The translations under genes and the position numbers were made by a program. DNA of 64,000 nt from MA-ANB-1 sp965216445 (lineage in GTDB: Bacteria; Actinomycetota; Acidimicrobiia; Spongiisociales; ZC4RG35), in contig OZ244166.1 of NCBI GenBank assembly GCA_965216445.1, positions 620,001-684,000 of the forward strand. The letters run 5' to 3'. Of the stretch, positions 44,118 through 53,869 are shown piece after piece. The notes under the pieces were generated by a model, which saw only the letters and a list, made by a program, of their open reading frames with translations, was not told the origin of the DNA and made no database searches. Every line of letters begins with the position of its first letter. Position 1 is the stretch's first letter.

Positions 44118-45199
44118 GTCTGATACTTGAACTTCATCGACTGGATGACCTCGTCGGGAAGTTCGGGACGCTCCTTGTGCGGAACGAGGAATGTGGTCAA
44201 GTTGAACAAATCGGAGAAGATCTTGGACCGTTCCGCCGACTTCTCCAGGTACTTCGCACCGGCCGATCCGCCCGTGCCGATCCGGCGTCCGATCATCCGG
44301 AGAGCCATCTGGGCGTGACGGTACCGCCACGCGGTAAAGCCCTCATCTATGTCCATCAACAGCTCCAACATCCGATGCGGTTCCTGGAGGGCCGGGAGGT
44401 CCCGATAGAGATTGATGAAGAGGGCAGCTTGAAAGGCTCGGTGGGAAAGTCGTCGTTCTCCGGTGCGCGACATGGCGGCGTGTTTTGTTTCGTCGAATAC
44501 CGCCTCGTACTGGCGCATCGTCAAGTCGAAGTCCTTCAACTGGCCGGCGATTTGATCCTCCGTCAGTTGCGGATTGGCCGCAACGACGGATCGGTCTGCG
44601 TCGAGCCTGGCCCGGACGGCACCTTCGAACGCGTCCCAGAATCGGAACTCGCCGTGCTCGAGGAAGGGTGTCCGCTCCAGCCATTTCTCGACTGCGTCGA
44701 AAAGAGTCAAGCCTTCTTCAGTCTCAACAACTTGGCTTTTGTCGGCATCATCGAAACGCTCCGTGTACACCGCACCTTCGAACAGCAGTCGATCCTCCCG
44801 ACGCATACCCAGTTTGTTCTCGACCATGCGGAATTGGGCGGACTGGAAGCCGGATGCCGGGAAGAGGTGGTCCCGGAAGTCCAGGAAGTCGAGAGGGGTC
44901 ATGGTTTCCAGGACAGCGATCTGTTGGATCAGAAGCCTTTGGATCTCGGCAATCCTGCGTAGTCGGGCAACAACCCGGCCCATGTCGCCTTCGGCGACCT
45001 CCTCGCCGGCGAACATCTCAAGAAGATCGTCGAGTTCCCAAAGAATCTGCTTGAACCAAAGCTCGTAGGCCTGGTGGACGATGATGAACAGCATCTCATC
45101 GTGAACGGTGTCGCCCGCCTTCGCGGTCTCCAGATGCTGAGCGTCCAACAGCTTGTCCAACTGGAGGTAATCGGCGTAGTAGATACCGTCAGAACTCAT
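44114..45199 (-). CDS. kynA: Tryptophan 2,3-dioxygenase, long form
   Basis: 361 residues. It opens the indole ring of tryptophan to N-formylkynurenine using heme and O2. Family motifs: YYADYLQLDKLLDAQ, DEMLFIIVHQAYELWFKQIL, FRMVENKLGMR, and the heme-ligand histidine in WRYRHAQMALRMIG; TGGSAGAKYLEKS binds the substrate carboxylate. Longer than the 270-280 residue bacterial type and closer in size to the eukaryotic form. It overlaps the kynureninase-like gene, giving a tryptophan-to-anthranilate unit. Confidence 0.95.
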   Translation of the reverse strand: MSSDGIYYADYLQLDKLLDAQHLETAKAGDTVHDEMLFIIVHQAYELWFKQILWELDDLLEMFAGEEVAEGDMGRVVARLRRIAEIQRLLIQQIAVLETMTPLDFLDFRDHLFPASGFQSAQFRMVENKLGMRREDRLLFEGAVYTERFDDADKSQVVETEEGLTLFDAVEKWLERTPFLEHGEFRFWDAFEGAVRARLDADRSVVAANPQLTEDQIAGQLKDFDLTMRQYEAVFDETKHAAMSRTGERRLSHRAFQAALFINLYRDLPALQEPHRMLELLMDIDEGFTAWRYRHAQMALRMIGRRIGTGGSAGAKYLEKSAERSKIFSDLFNLTTFLVPHKERPELPDEVIQSMKFKYQT

Positions 45200-45234
45200 G
45201 GCTACCCCTGAAACTAGCGGTCTCCACCGTCACT

Positions 45235-46041
45235 TCACCAGTTGATACCGCACCACTGCTCAGATCGCACCCAAAGTTCCTTTGCCAATTGGTCATCCCG
45301 TGCGGCCGGTGACGGCCGGGCCGCGGCAAGACGTGCGTAATAGCCCCCGGACTCGTTGTCCACGTCGGGATCGACCGCACACCAGATAACCGTCTCCGCA
45401 CCTTCCTCGGCCGAGTTGAGCCGACCCCTTCTCACGATCCTGAACCACCAGGGGAGAATATTGGTCGAAGTGAAACCGGGGTGTACGGCGTAGCTGTGCC
45501 AGTTCGGCTGACGGCGGGCCAGCTCCCTGACGTACAGAATGTTGGCGAGTTTGGAAACTCCGTATGCATCCAACCGGGGCCACCGCTTGGCCGGCCGGTT
45601 CAAGCTGTCGAAGTCGATGCCATCAACCCGCTTATGGACCGAGCTGGCGACAGTCACAATTCTTGCTCCAGGTCGGATGGCTCGTCGAAGGTGCCAATTG
45701 AGTGCGAAGTGGCCGAGATGATTGACTGCGAAATGCATCTCGAACCCGTCCTGCGAGAGGCCCGATGCCAGCCCAACGCCGGCGTTGTTCACAAGAACAT
45801 CGATCGTGCGGCCCCTGCCTTCGAACTCCTCGGCGGACTGGCGCACATGGTCCAGCGACGCCAAGTCCAGGTCCAAGAACTCCGCCGACCCACCAGCGGA
45901 CTTGATTTGCTCGACTACGGGTCTGGTGCGGTCACGTGAGCGCCCAGCGGCCACGACGTGGAATCCGCGTTCCCCCAACGCCAGAGACGTTGCTCGGCCG
46001 ATTCCTGACGACGCTCCGGTCACTAAGGCGGTTTTCATCAC
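45235..46041 (-). CDS. Short-chain dehydrogenase/reductase
   Basis: 268 residues. Classical SDR: TALVTGASSGIGRATSLALG (cofactor binding), DVLVNNAGVG, and the catalytic Ser and YGVSK (Tyr-x3-Lys). The retinol-dehydrogenase-like features EMHFAVNHLGHFALN and SYAVHPGFTSTNI are present. Probably NADP-dependent on a small lipid or steroid-like substrate, not defined. Upstream of the dioxygenase gene by 35 bases. Confidence 0.9.
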   Translation of the reverse strand: MMKTALVTGASSGIGRATSLALGERGFHVVAAGRSRDRTRPVVEQIKSAGGSAEFLDLDLASLDHVRQSAEEFEGRGRTIDVLVNNAGVGLASGLSQDGFEMHFAVNHLGHFALNWHLRRAIRPGARIVTVASSVHKRVDGIDFDSLNRPAKRWPRLDAYGVSKLANILYVRELARRQPNWHSYAVHPGFTSTNILPWWFRIVRRGRLNSAEEGAETVIWCAVDPDVDNESGGYYARLAAARPSPAARDDQLAKELWVRSEQWCGINW

Positions 46042-46127
46042 GTCGGACGGTAGCCCTTGTGTGCGGAGTATCTTGCGGGTCGCGGACGTGAAACATGAGG
46101 GGGATCGCCACCGCTAGCCTCCGGTCC

Positions 46128-47627
46128 GTGACCGAGTGGCCCGACATCCTGAATATTGATAGCTGGATCTTTGGCGATCATCTAGCGGAACGTAAGGATC
46201 GGGTGGCGCTCAGGCTGGACGATGGCACGGTGACCTATGGCCAGGTCGACAGTGCGGTCTCCGCCTATGCCCACTTGCTGCTTTCTGCTGGGGTCGAACC
46301 ATCAGACCGGGTCCTCATCGTCCTGCCAGACGGTTTGGACTACGTAGCCGCCCTATTTTCGGTATTCCGGGTTGGAGCGGTCGCCGTGATGGTGAACCCG
46401 AGTCTCGCCAGCGACGCACTCGTAGGCATCATCGACCGGTCTCGGGCTTCAGTGGCTGTGGTCGCCGGGCAGCACCTGTCTGCCTTCTCGTTCGCGGAGC
46501 GCCAATCGAGCCAGGCAGTCGCGACCGTGGCTCCCGACCAGGTGGATATGGATGCGGGGCACCGTGTTGCCGCGGCTGCCACATCGCCTGACGATCCTGC
46601 GATTTGGTTGTTCTCCGGAGGGACAACGGGTCTCCCCAAAGCCGTTCCTCAAACTCATCGCAGTCTGGTCAACACGACGCGGCTTTATGGCCAGGGATCG
46701 CTCGGTCTTGGTCAAGACGACATAACGATGGCGATCCCCAAGCTCTATTTCGGCTACGCCACCGGCTCCAATCTGCTCTTCCCGCTGTCCGTCGGAGCAA
46801 GCACGGTGTTGTTTGAGGAGCATCCAACTCCAGATGCGGTGTTCCGACGGATCGGACAACATCAGCCCACGGTGCTGGTCAACGTACCGTCCGCTGTCAA
46901 CCAGATGCTGTCCCATCCGGGTGCACAGGACCAGGACCTTTCGTCGCTCCGACTCGCAACCTCGGCGGGTGAAGCCCTACCGGAGAGTCTCTATCGACGG
47001 TGGAAGGAGACTTTTGGTGTGGAGTTGCTCGACGGGTTGGGCACAGCCGAAATGTGGCACATTTTTGTGACCAACGTGGTTGGGGACGTTCGTCCGGGAA
47101 CACTTGGCAAGGTGGTCCCAGGGTTCGAGATCAAGGCCTGTGACGAAGATGGCAACGAAGTGCCTCCGGGAGACGTGGGCCGACTCTGGGTCAAAGGCGA
47201 TTCGCTCGGGCTCGGCTACTTCGAAGATCCGGCCAAGACCGAGGACGCCTTTCGCGGGGAGTGGTTCGTCGGTGGTGACCTCGTGTCGATCGATGAGGAC
47301 GGGTACGTCACTCACCGAGGGCGAGCCGACGACGCGATCAAGGTGAAAGGAAAGTGGTTCCGGCCCCAAGAGGTGGAGTCGGTCCTTCTCGATCACGAGG
47401 CTGTCAAGGAGGTCGCCGTTGTCGCTGTCAACGACGAGGCAGGGTTGGCCAAACCGGTGGCTTTTGTCGTCCCCACGAAGGACGTCACCGAACAGGAGTT
47501 GATCGACTGGGTTCTCGACCATATCGAGGCGTACAAGCACCCCCGGATGATCTATCTGGTCGAACGTCTGCCCCAGACCCATCTGGGAAAGGTCGACCGT
47601 TCGGAGTTGAAGAGGCGCGCGGTTTAG
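46128..47627 (+). CDS. AMP-forming acyl-CoA synthetase, benzoate-CoA ligase-like
   Basis: About 499 residues from a GTG at 46128; the ATG at 46095 is an alternative. ANL-superfamily motifs: WLFSGGTTGLPKAVPQTH (P-loop), LLDGLGTAEMWHIF, GGDLVSIDEDGYVTHRGRAD, and the catalytic lysine in THLGKVDRSELKRR. The GDHLAERKDRVALRLDDG start is like benzoate-CoA ligases, so an aromatic acid (possibly anthranilate from the neighbouring tryptophan genes) is a reasonable but unproven substrate. Confidence 0.85.
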   Translation: MTEWPDILNIDSWIFGDHLAERKDRVALRLDDGTVTYGQVDSAVSAYAHLLLSAGVEPSDRVLIVLPDGLDYVAALFSVFRVGAVAVMVNPSLASDALVGIIDRSRASVAVVAGQHLSAFSFAERQSSQAVATVAPDQVDMDAGHRVAAAATSPDDPAIWLFSGGTTGLPKAVPQTHRSLVNTTRLYGQGSLGLGQDDITMAIPKLYFGYATGSNLLFPLSVGASTVLFEEHPTPDAVFRRIGQHQPTVLVNVPSAVNQMLSHPGAQDQDLSSLRLATSAGEALPESLYRRWKETFGVELLDGLGTAEMWHIFVTNVVGDVRPGTLGKVVPGFEIKACDEDGNEVPPGDVGRLWVKGDSLGLGYFEDPAKTEDAFRGEWFVGGDLVSIDEDGYVTHRGRADDAIKVKGKWFRPQEVESVLLDHEAVKEVAVVAVNDEAGLAKPVAFVVPTKDVTEQELIDWVLDHIEAYKHPRMIYLVERLPQTHLGKVDRSELKRRAV

Positions 47628-47666
47628 GCGAGAGAATCTGTCCCAGATGGGCGCGAAGGTGGAGAC

Positions 47667-48884
47667 ATGGAGCCCACGATTCTTCATGCCGACCTCGACG
47701 CCTTCTATGCGTCCGTCGAACAGCTGCTAGACCCGAGCCTTCGTGGCATTCCCATGGCGGTTGGTGGTGGCGTGATCCTGGCGGCCTCATACGAAGCTCG
47801 GCGCTACGGAGTTCGGGCTCCTATGAACATCCGGGAGGCTCGTTCGTTGTGCCCCCATCTCCGGGTGGTCGATGGCACCTTCAGTCGGTACCTCGACTAC
47901 TCCGACAAGGTCATGGCAATCATCGACGATTTCACGCCTGTCGTCGAGCAGATCTCCGTTGACGAAGCATTCCTCGATGTCCTCGGCACGACACACCTCT
48001 TGGGCAAGCCGAGCGAAATCGCTGCCGAGATCAGGTCCCGCGTTCGGGCCGAGGTGGGTCTGCCTATTTCCATCGGTATTGCCAGCACCAAATTCCTCGC
48101 CAAAATCGCATCGGCTCGCGCTAAACCCGACGGTCTGGTGCTGGTAGATCCAACAACCGAGTTGGACTTTCTTCACGCACTGCCAATCGAAGCGATGTGG
48201 GGCGTGGGTCCGGTGACGGCCAAACGGTTGCGATCGCTGGGGATAGAAGACATAGGCCAGCTCGCATCAATCCCGGAATCAGTGCTCGGACACGGGCTCG
48301 GGTCAGCCGCTGGAACAAGTCTGTACGCCCTCGCCCACAACCGTGATCCTAGGCCGGTCCTGAGGGGTCGGAGGGCCGGGAGTGTCGGCAGCCAGCAGGC
48401 TCTCGGCCGGGGATTGTCGGACCGCGGAGCGATGGTGTCGGTGGTGCGGGGTTTGGCGGACCGGATCGGGCGGAGGATGCGTCGAAAGGGCCGATCCGGC
48501 TCGACGGTGAGTCTTCGAGTCCGGTTCCCCGGTCGGCGGATTGTCTCCCGAAGCCTCACGTTGCGCTGGCCAACGGGGTCGACTCGGGCCATCGGCAATG
48601 TGGCGGTCGAACTGTTGGATCGTGCCGTTGATGGAGAGCATGAGCCGGTGACGTTGATCGGGATATCGGTCTCGAAGCTGGCAGTAGACCGACACGTCCA
48701 ATTGGAACTTGGCTTCGACTCGCGTGACGAAATCAACCCAGGGTCGGTGTTGGGGGCCCGTCAAGACGCACTCGACGCGAAGGTAGATCAGATCAGGGAG
48801 AAGTTCGGTACAACGTCGTTGCAGGTTGGATCCCGGAAGAGAGACGGGAATGACGACCTAAGACGACTTGCAGAGAAGTCATGA
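47667..48884 (+). CDS. dinB: DNA polymerase IV (Y-family)
   Basis: 405 residues. An error-prone lesion-bypass polymerase. Catalytic acidic motifs: ILHADLDAFYASVEQ and VDEAFLDVLG; SIGIASTKFLAKIAS and the helix-hairpin-helix MWGVGPVTAKRLRSLGI follow; the little-finger domain ends near 350. A LELGF segment may serve as clamp-binding motif. The tail overlaps the convergent acyltransferase by six bases. Confidence 0.94.
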   Translation: MEPTILHADLDAFYASVEQLLDPSLRGIPMAVGGGVILAASYEARRYGVRAPMNIREARSLCPHLRVVDGTFSRYLDYSDKVMAIIDDFTPVVEQISVDEAFLDVLGTTHLLGKPSEIAAEIRSRVRAEVGLPISIGIASTKFLAKIASARAKPDGLVLVDPTTELDFLHALPIEAMWGVGPVTAKRLRSLGIEDIGQLASIPESVLGHGLGSAAGTSLYALAHNRDPRPVLRGRRAGSVGSQQALGRGLSDRGAMVSVVRGLADRIGRRMRRKGRSGSTVSLRVRFPGRRIVSRSLTLRWPTGSTRAIGNVAVELLDRAVDGEHEPVTLIGISVSKLAVDRHVQLELGFDSRDEINPGSVLGARQDALDAKVDQIREKFGTTSLQVGSRKRDGNDDLRRLAEKS

Positions 48885-49448
48885 GACTTCGGTGGACTCT
48901 TCCTTGACCCGCACATCGCCTTCGCCGTCGGGGTTGCGGCCCCTTTTGCCCAGGTAGAAGGCTCGCAGTCGGTCCATGGTGTCCTTTACGTTTTGATGGT
49001 GGATCGCCTCGCCGAGAGTTATCACTTTGGTGGAGAAGTCGATGCCAGCGGGAACGATTGGAGCCCCGGTTGCTTGGGCGATCTTGAGAAAACCGGACTT
49101 CCATCTCGGTGCTGCCTTCCGGGTGCCTTCTGGTGCGATTACCAGTGCGAAATCCTCGTTTGAGGCGAACTCCGCCTTGACCTGTCCGACGATTCCTCCC
49201 GGCTTGCTTCGATCGACGGGTATGCCACCCCACCGCCGGAAGAGCCAACCAAAAGGACCTTCAAATAGCGTGTGTTTCCCGAGGTATTTGGGACGGATGT
49301 TCCAGTGCCGTATCGCAGCAAGGAACGCGACGAAGTCCCAGTTGGACGTATGCGGTGCCCCGACGACTATGAAATGCCGGTCCGGGGGGATTGAGCCTTC
49401 AAAAACCCAGCCTCGGAGTCTGAAGTATGTTTCGGCGAGCCATTTCAC
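48879..49448 (-). CDS. 1-acyl-glycerol-3-phosphate acyltransferase-like protein
   Basis: 189 residues. PlsC-type motifs: GAPHTSNWDFVAFLA (catalytic H-x4-D) and VIAPEGTRKAAPRWKSGF (substrate phosphate). It belongs to the short group without membrane helix, probably membrane-associated, acting on lysophospholipid or a related acceptor. Confidence 0.88.
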   Translation of the reverse strand: MKWLAETYFRLRGWVFEGSIPPDRHFIVVGAPHTSNWDFVAFLAAIRHWNIRPKYLGKHTLFEGPFGWLFRRWGGIPVDRSKPGGIVGQVKAEFASNEDFALVIAPEGTRKAAPRWKSGFLKIAQATGAPIVPAGIDFSTKVITLGEAIHHQNVKDTMDRLRAFYLGKRGRNPDGEGDVRVKEESTEVS

Positions 49449-49483
49449 AGGGTGATCATCGCAGAATTGAAAGTCTTCGCCCG

Positions 49484-51091
49484 TTAAGTCGCCGGGACGA
49501 CGTTGAAGCCTTCGTCGTCAACCCACACGATGGAATTGACCCCTTGTGTTGCGGCCACTATTTCATCCGCCATTTCTGCATCGACAACGCCGACACCGTC
49601 ACCGCGGTGAATCATTCGCAGGGAGGCTTCCTTCGGCAGAGCCGACGCCAGCTGGCCGGGATGAGAGGCGATGACTGTCACCGAATAGGGTCGAGACTCC
49701 GGGCCCTCCCTCAGTTCTTTGTCTGACTTGTTCTGGTTGAAGAGGTGCCAGGTCGCAGCCCCACTCGCAAGGGCCAATGCCAGCTCCGTGGCCAGCGTGG
49801 ACCCGCGTGGGTTGAGGTCGAGAAGGGTTTGGAAGATGAAAAGGAGCACCCCTACTACTGCTCCGGCGGCAGTGAGCCCTAAGACAATCGACAACCCGAT
49901 GACATAGAACTTCCGGGGAAGCGACGTAGCCTCTTCAGCCCGTGGTGCTGACTGAGCATCGGTCCAGAACATCCACCAGGTCAAACCGCCGACAACAGAT
50001 ACCAGGAGGGCACTGATTGCGGCAGAACCAAGATCGGAAACCAGAAGGTCGTCAGAGAAGACGATTGTCACCAAAGCGGTAAAGGCTGCGATTGCCGCGA
50101 TGAGGCCACCGGCGGCGAGGACATACTGATACCACCTCAGGGCGGTGGTGCGTTCGCTTCCTAGTCGAGGGCGATGATGGAGCCAGATTGCCCCTGCTAC
50201 GACTGCGACCGACAGGAGAGCGGGAACCGCTTCGAAGTGGGCGCCCGGGGAATCTGGTCGTTCGAAAAGATACAACAGAGTGATGATGGCAATCGATGTG
50301 GTTGTGCCGAGGAAGGTCACCAGTGACACAACCGACACCACCACGGTGTAGGTGAGGAGTGTCCCGTCCGGTTTGGACGTCCAGGGTGCAAGCCATCGAA
50401 CCGCCCATACGATGGCACCAACAATCAGGAAGGAAAGCCCGAGACCAACGTCCACATCCCCAGCGCTTGGAGTCAGGCTCTCGTAGATCGAGTTGAGGAC
50501 CCAGTAGAGAACCCAGCCAAGTCCGATACTCAATGTGACGAGGCCTATGCCAGACCCGACTACCCGGTGAATCTGGCCAATGGAACCACCGGGCCGGTCG
50601 ACTCTCGAAGCCCACTCATGGAATCCGACGACAGCCGCGATGATCAATACGTCAGTAAGGCGCGGCATGTCGCCGTCCGTGAAGAGGGCACTAAGTATCA
50701 ACACTCCGTAGACCACGAGCCAAGTCAGATAGACCAGATCGGTGACAGCCAGATAGACGGACCACCCCGGGTTGTCGGGATGGACGTCGCGTCGATCATC
50801 CTGTCGATTCCAAAGGACATAGGCGACGGGAGCAGAAACGATCAGGCCGGCGAGTGCGCCCGCAAGGTCCTGTTGGGACATTCCGACCAGGTCGGTGCCG
50901 GGGAAAGCAGCCCTACCGAGGAGAAGCAGCGACCAAACGGTCCCTCCGACAAAGATTGCCAGAAGGCCGTAAGCGATCAGGTCTCCGATCAGCGACCCGG
51001 AGTTTTCGCTCTTGGATGTCGCCTTGATGATCAGAATGATCACACCAGCAACAATTGCAATCAGGACGAGGGGTACAAGGAAGAACGTCAT
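49484..51091 (-). CDS. Multi-spanning membrane protein with DUF5671-type repeats
   Basis: 535 residues with about 12 hydrophobic helices, followed by a cytoplasmic C-terminal segment of about 85 residues (LREGPESRPYSVTVIASHPG). Pairs of helices with repeated LAGLIVSAPVAYVLWNRQDD and ISALLVSVVGGLTWWMFW patterns resemble DUF5671. Function unknown. It starts in an overlap with the upstream lipoprotein-like gene, suggesting co-expression. Confidence 0.7.
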   Translation of the reverse strand: MTFFLVPLVLIAIVAGVIILIIKATSKSENSGSLIGDLIAYGLLAIFVGGTVWSLLLLGRAAFPGTDLVGMSQQDLAGALAGLIVSAPVAYVLWNRQDDRRDVHPDNPGWSVYLAVTDLVYLTWLVVYGVLILSALFTDGDMPRLTDVLIIAAVVGFHEWASRVDRPGGSIGQIHRVVGSGIGLVTLSIGLGWVLYWVLNSIYESLTPSAGDVDVGLGLSFLIVGAIVWAVRWLAPWTSKPDGTLLTYTVVVSVVSLVTFLGTTTSIAIITLLYLFERPDSPGAHFEAVPALLSVAVVAGAIWLHHRPRLGSERTTALRWYQYVLAAGGLIAAIAAFTALVTIVFSDDLLVSDLGSAAISALLVSVVGGLTWWMFWTDAQSAPRAEEATSLPRKFYVIGLSIVLGLTAAGAVVGVLLFIFQTLLDLNPRGSTLATELALALASGAATWHLFNQNKSDKELREGPESRPYSVTVIASHPGQLASALPKEASLRMIHRGDGVGVVDAEMADEIVAATQGVNSIVWVDDEGFNVVPAT

Positions 51092-51543
51092 CAGAAGTCA
51101 CACGAATAGGTGAAATACGGCCACGGGTCTCCAACGATTACCCACTCTCCCTGTTCCATCTCTACTCGAAACGGCTCGGGGAAATAGCCGGGACCGGCGT
51201 CGACAAACCCCGAGTCGGAGCCTTCCCGTATCGAGACTTCGACCGAGTATGCGTCGCCGACTTGTTCGACGTCGCCCAAGGTGGCGGTGAACGACGTATA
51301 GAACCTGTTTCGGGAGATGTCGTCCGGCTCACAGCCATCGGCGGTTTCCGATCCAAGCATTTCGTAGGCGGCGTCATAGTCCTGGTCGGATATCGCCTGC
51401 AGATACGCCTGGACTGTTCCCTCCGGGGTGTCCGGATCCAGGGTCACGGGCTCCCTCACGAGAGCGATCACGGTGAGGATTCCGACGACTACGAGACCGA
51501 TCGTCGGTACCAGCCAACTGCGTTTGCGAGCTTCGCTGTCCAC
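51091..51543 (-). CDS. Membrane-anchored NTF2/DUF4878-like protein
   Basis: 150 residues. One N-terminal helix (about 9-25) then an extracytoplasmic domain with TPEGTVQAYLQAISDQDYDA, typical of NTF2-like or DUF4878 domains, and ending FTYSCDF. Its stop overlaps the ATG of the multi-spanning protein, so the two probably act together. Function unknown. Confidence 0.72.
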   Translation of the reverse strand: MDSEARKRSWLVPTIGLVVVGILTVIALVREPVTLDPDTPEGTVQAYLQAISDQDYDAAYEMLGSETADGCEPDDISRNRFYTSFTATLGDVEQVGDAYSVEVSIREGSDSGFVDAGPGYFPEPFRVEMEQGEWVIVGDPWPYFTYSCDF

Positions 51544-51609
51544 TTCACCTTTCCCCCTACTCCTCAGATTAGACCCGACCCCGGGCCTTTTGGTTTCGTA
51601 GAATCTCGA

Positions 51610-52941
51610 CTACGAGGCGGCCCGGACAACATCGAGAACGCCGGCCCCCACCAGCACCTCGGGTTTGTAGCCGGATTGACAGAGGATCGAAGCAGCGATG
51701 GAGGCTCGATACCCCGTCTCGCAAGCAATCAAGATTGGCTCTTCGCTCGCGATGGCTTCGGGTGTCGCCACAACGAGGTCGGGAGCGTAGACCTTCACGG
51801 ATCCTTCGATCTGGCCCTCCTCCCACTCGTTCGGCGCCCGGACATCAAGGACTTGCTTTCCTTCGCTGATCTCGGTCATGAAGGTCTCCAGTGTGTGGAC
51901 GGGGTGCGTCTCCAGTTCAGCGTCCCAACTCTCGAGATCGGTTATCACTCCTTCTATCCGGTCATATCCGATCCGGGCCAGCTGCCGGATCGCTTCGTCA
52001 ACATCCTGCTCCGAGTCCATGACGAGCACCAGGCGCGAATTGAAGGGCGTCACCCAGCCGACCCAGACCCCGAAGTCTTTTCGCAGCTCGATTCCGAGCG
52101 ACCCCGGGATGTGTCCGGCAGCGAAGGTGGTTTTTGGCCGAGCGTCGACAACAATCGCATCGTGCTCCAAGGCGGCGAAATCGTTCTCCCTCAACTCGGG
52201 TACCCCGGCGAGATCGACAGGTTTGAGTCCCCGGACGTTGGCCGGGCCCATATGTCGGTAATAGGTAGGGAAAGGAACCAGCCCGCTGAGGTGGTCACCG
52301 ACGAAACTATCAACGTCTTTGTGCTGTAGGCCTGGGTTGGATTGCTTTTCGGCCCCGATCGTTGAGGTGTGACTCGCCGTCTGCGAAGCGGTGCAAAAGC
52401 TCCCGGCACCGTGGGTGGGGTAAAGGCCCGTTTGGTCGGGGAGCTGGGCAAGTCGCCGAATTGATTGGTATTGCAGGCGGGCCAGCGAATCTGCTCGTTC
52501 TGGGCCCAGTAGATCGCTGCGTCCCGATGAGCCAACGAGGAGACTGCCACCGGAGAAAACAAGCCGGATCGAGTCTTCGATGACGGCCATGTAAGAGACA
52601 TGTTCGGGGGTGTGGCCCGGTGTATGGACCGGTCGGATGGTGAGTTCGGGGACAGCGAGGTCCTCGTGGTGGAACGCTGGGGTGTGGCGGAAGGTCGGAG
52701 CCGCACCGGCAGGCACAACAAGCTCGGCTCCGAGGTGCCTGGCCAAGTCCCGACCGCCTGACACATAGTCATTGTGCAGATGTGTCTCCAGGATCCAACG
52801 AACGTCGACGTTCAAGTCTTCGATCAGCGTCGTGAACCGGTCAATGTCTCTTTGTGGGTCGACGACGACGCCAATTCCCTGATTCACCAGAATGTAGGTC
52901 GAGTCGCCCAGGCCTTCGGTTCGGACGGTGTGGATTTGCAT
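51610..52941 (-). CDS. MBL-fold hydrolase fused to two rhodanese domains
   Basis: 443 residues. The N-terminal metallo-beta-lactamase domain has THLHNDYVSGG, HTPGHTPEHVSY and YPTHGAGSFC, as in persulfide-dioxygenase-like proteins. The first rhodanese domain (about 250-345) has no active cysteine (LVLVMDSEQDVD); the second (about 350-440) has the active loop LIACETGYRAS. It likely oxidises or transfers persulfide sulfur. A single-domain rhodanese gene lies one base upstream, and both point to sulfide/thiosulfate handling. Confidence 0.88.
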   Translation of the reverse strand: MQIHTVRTEGLGDSTYILVNQGIGVVVDPQRDIDRFTTLIEDLNVDVRWILETHLHNDYVSGGRDLARHLGAELVVPAGAAPTFRHTPAFHHEDLAVPELTIRPVHTPGHTPEHVSYMAVIEDSIRLVFSGGSLLVGSSGRSDLLGPERADSLARLQYQSIRRLAQLPDQTGLYPTHGAGSFCTASQTASHTSTIGAEKQSNPGLQHKDVDSFVGDHLSGLVPFPTYYRHMGPANVRGLKPVDLAGVPELRENDFAALEHDAIVVDARPKTTFAAGHIPGSLGIELRKDFGVWVGWVTPFNSRLVLVMDSEQDVDEAIRQLARIGYDRIEGVITDLESWDAELETHPVHTLETFMTEISEGKQVLDVRAPNEWEEGQIEGSVKVYAPDLVVATPEAIASEEPILIACETGYRASIAASILCQSGYKPEVLVGAGVLDVVRAAS

Positions 52942-52942
52942 T

Positions 52943-53245
52943 TCAGCTCTGCATTCCGAGGGCTTTCATCCCGCCAACCATATTGGCAACTGTTGAGAAC
53001 CCGTTGGCCGTCAGATAGCTGGCTACGCGGGCGCTTCGCGCCCCGGATCGGCATATCACCAGGGTGGCGCGGGCGGGGTCCAGCGTCTGTTGCTGCTCGA
53101 CAATCTGACCGACACTTATCCGCAGGGCACCAGGGAGCGTTCCCAGTTCCCACTCCTTGGGTTCTCTCACATCGAGCAGCACCGCGTCGTTAGCCGTCGC
53201 CCATTCTTCCCAATTGACGGCATCGACCTCTTCGAATCCTGACAT
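52943..53245 (-). CDS. Single-domain rhodanese
   Basis: About 100 residues from the ATG at 53245; the longer reading to 53461 is antisense to the sigma-like gene and unlikely. The active-site loop is VICRSGARSARVA with the catalytic Cys; VLLDVREPKEWELG is the usual CH2A-type motif. It carries sulfane sulfur. Directly upstream of the MBL-rhodanese gene and divergent from the sigma-like gene. Confidence 0.88.
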   Translation of the reverse strand: MSGFEEVDAVNWEEWATANDAVLLDVREPKEWELGTLPGALRISVGQIVEQQQTLDPARATLVICRSGARSARVASYLTANGFSTVANMVGGMKALGMQS

Positions 53246-53276
53246 TGAAACGGTTCTCCCGGAATAGACACGTGAC

Positions 53277-53795
53277 ATGGTTGATGCGTTGTCACCTCGC
53301 ACACAGCGAGACAAGGGTACCGAATGGGAGTACCTCGACGAACTCGACGCTATGGCCGAGTGGTTGTACCAAGGCGACGAGGCCTCACCTGCGCTCATCG
53401 CCGCCACCGAGTCGCTGGACACATTCCGTGGTGCTTCGAGCGTCAGAGTGTGGATCCACAATGTGGTTAGCTCCCGAGTTCAACGGGCACGGCCGGATCG
53501 GGCAAGCCGAGACGACGACCTGGACCGCTATCTCGACCAAAGGGTCGCCTTGAGCAGCAGCCATGGTCGGTACGCCGGCCCGAGTACGCACAACCCAATG
53601 ACGATGAGGATGCAGATCGGTGCGAGGATGCAGGTCCTCGAAGACCTGTGTCGCCTCCCCGATAACTATCGATGTGCGCTGCTGCTGAAAGAAGGTGCGA
53701 ACCTCTCGGTCAGCGGTACGGCCAGCTTGATGAAGGTCTCGGAGGGATCCCTGCGATCGATCCTTTATCGGGCACGTCAGAACTTCCGAAGTTAG
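53277..53795 (+). CDS. Sigma-70 family (ECF-like) factor
   Basis: 172 residues. Region 2 is divergent but recognisable (TFRGASSVRVWIHNVVSSRV); region 4 has LCRLPDNYRCALLLKEGANL and the helix-turn-helix VSGTASLMKVSEGSLRSILY. It could direct transcription of a small regulon. No anti-sigma gene is adjacent. It is divergent (31 bases) from the rhodanese genes, which may be its targets. Confidence 0.72.
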   Translation: MVDALSPRTQRDKGTEWEYLDELDAMAEWLYQGDEASPALIAATESLDTFRGASSVRVWIHNVVSSRVQRARPDRASRDDDLDRYLDQRVALSSSHGRYAGPSTHNPMTMRMQIGARMQVLEDLCRLPDNYRCALLLKEGANLSVSGTASLMKVSEGSLRSILYRARQNFRS

Positions 53796-53869
53796 CGATC
53801 GGTGTCCTCGGGTAGCTGACGGCTCCGATTCTCCTACAATCCCCACCCGGATAACACCGGAGGGAACCC

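Noticed and set aside
51055..52329. A 424-residue plus-strand frame opposite the MBL-rhodanese gene
   Set aside because: The minus-strand genes have clear family motifs; the opposite frame is a high-G+C shadow.
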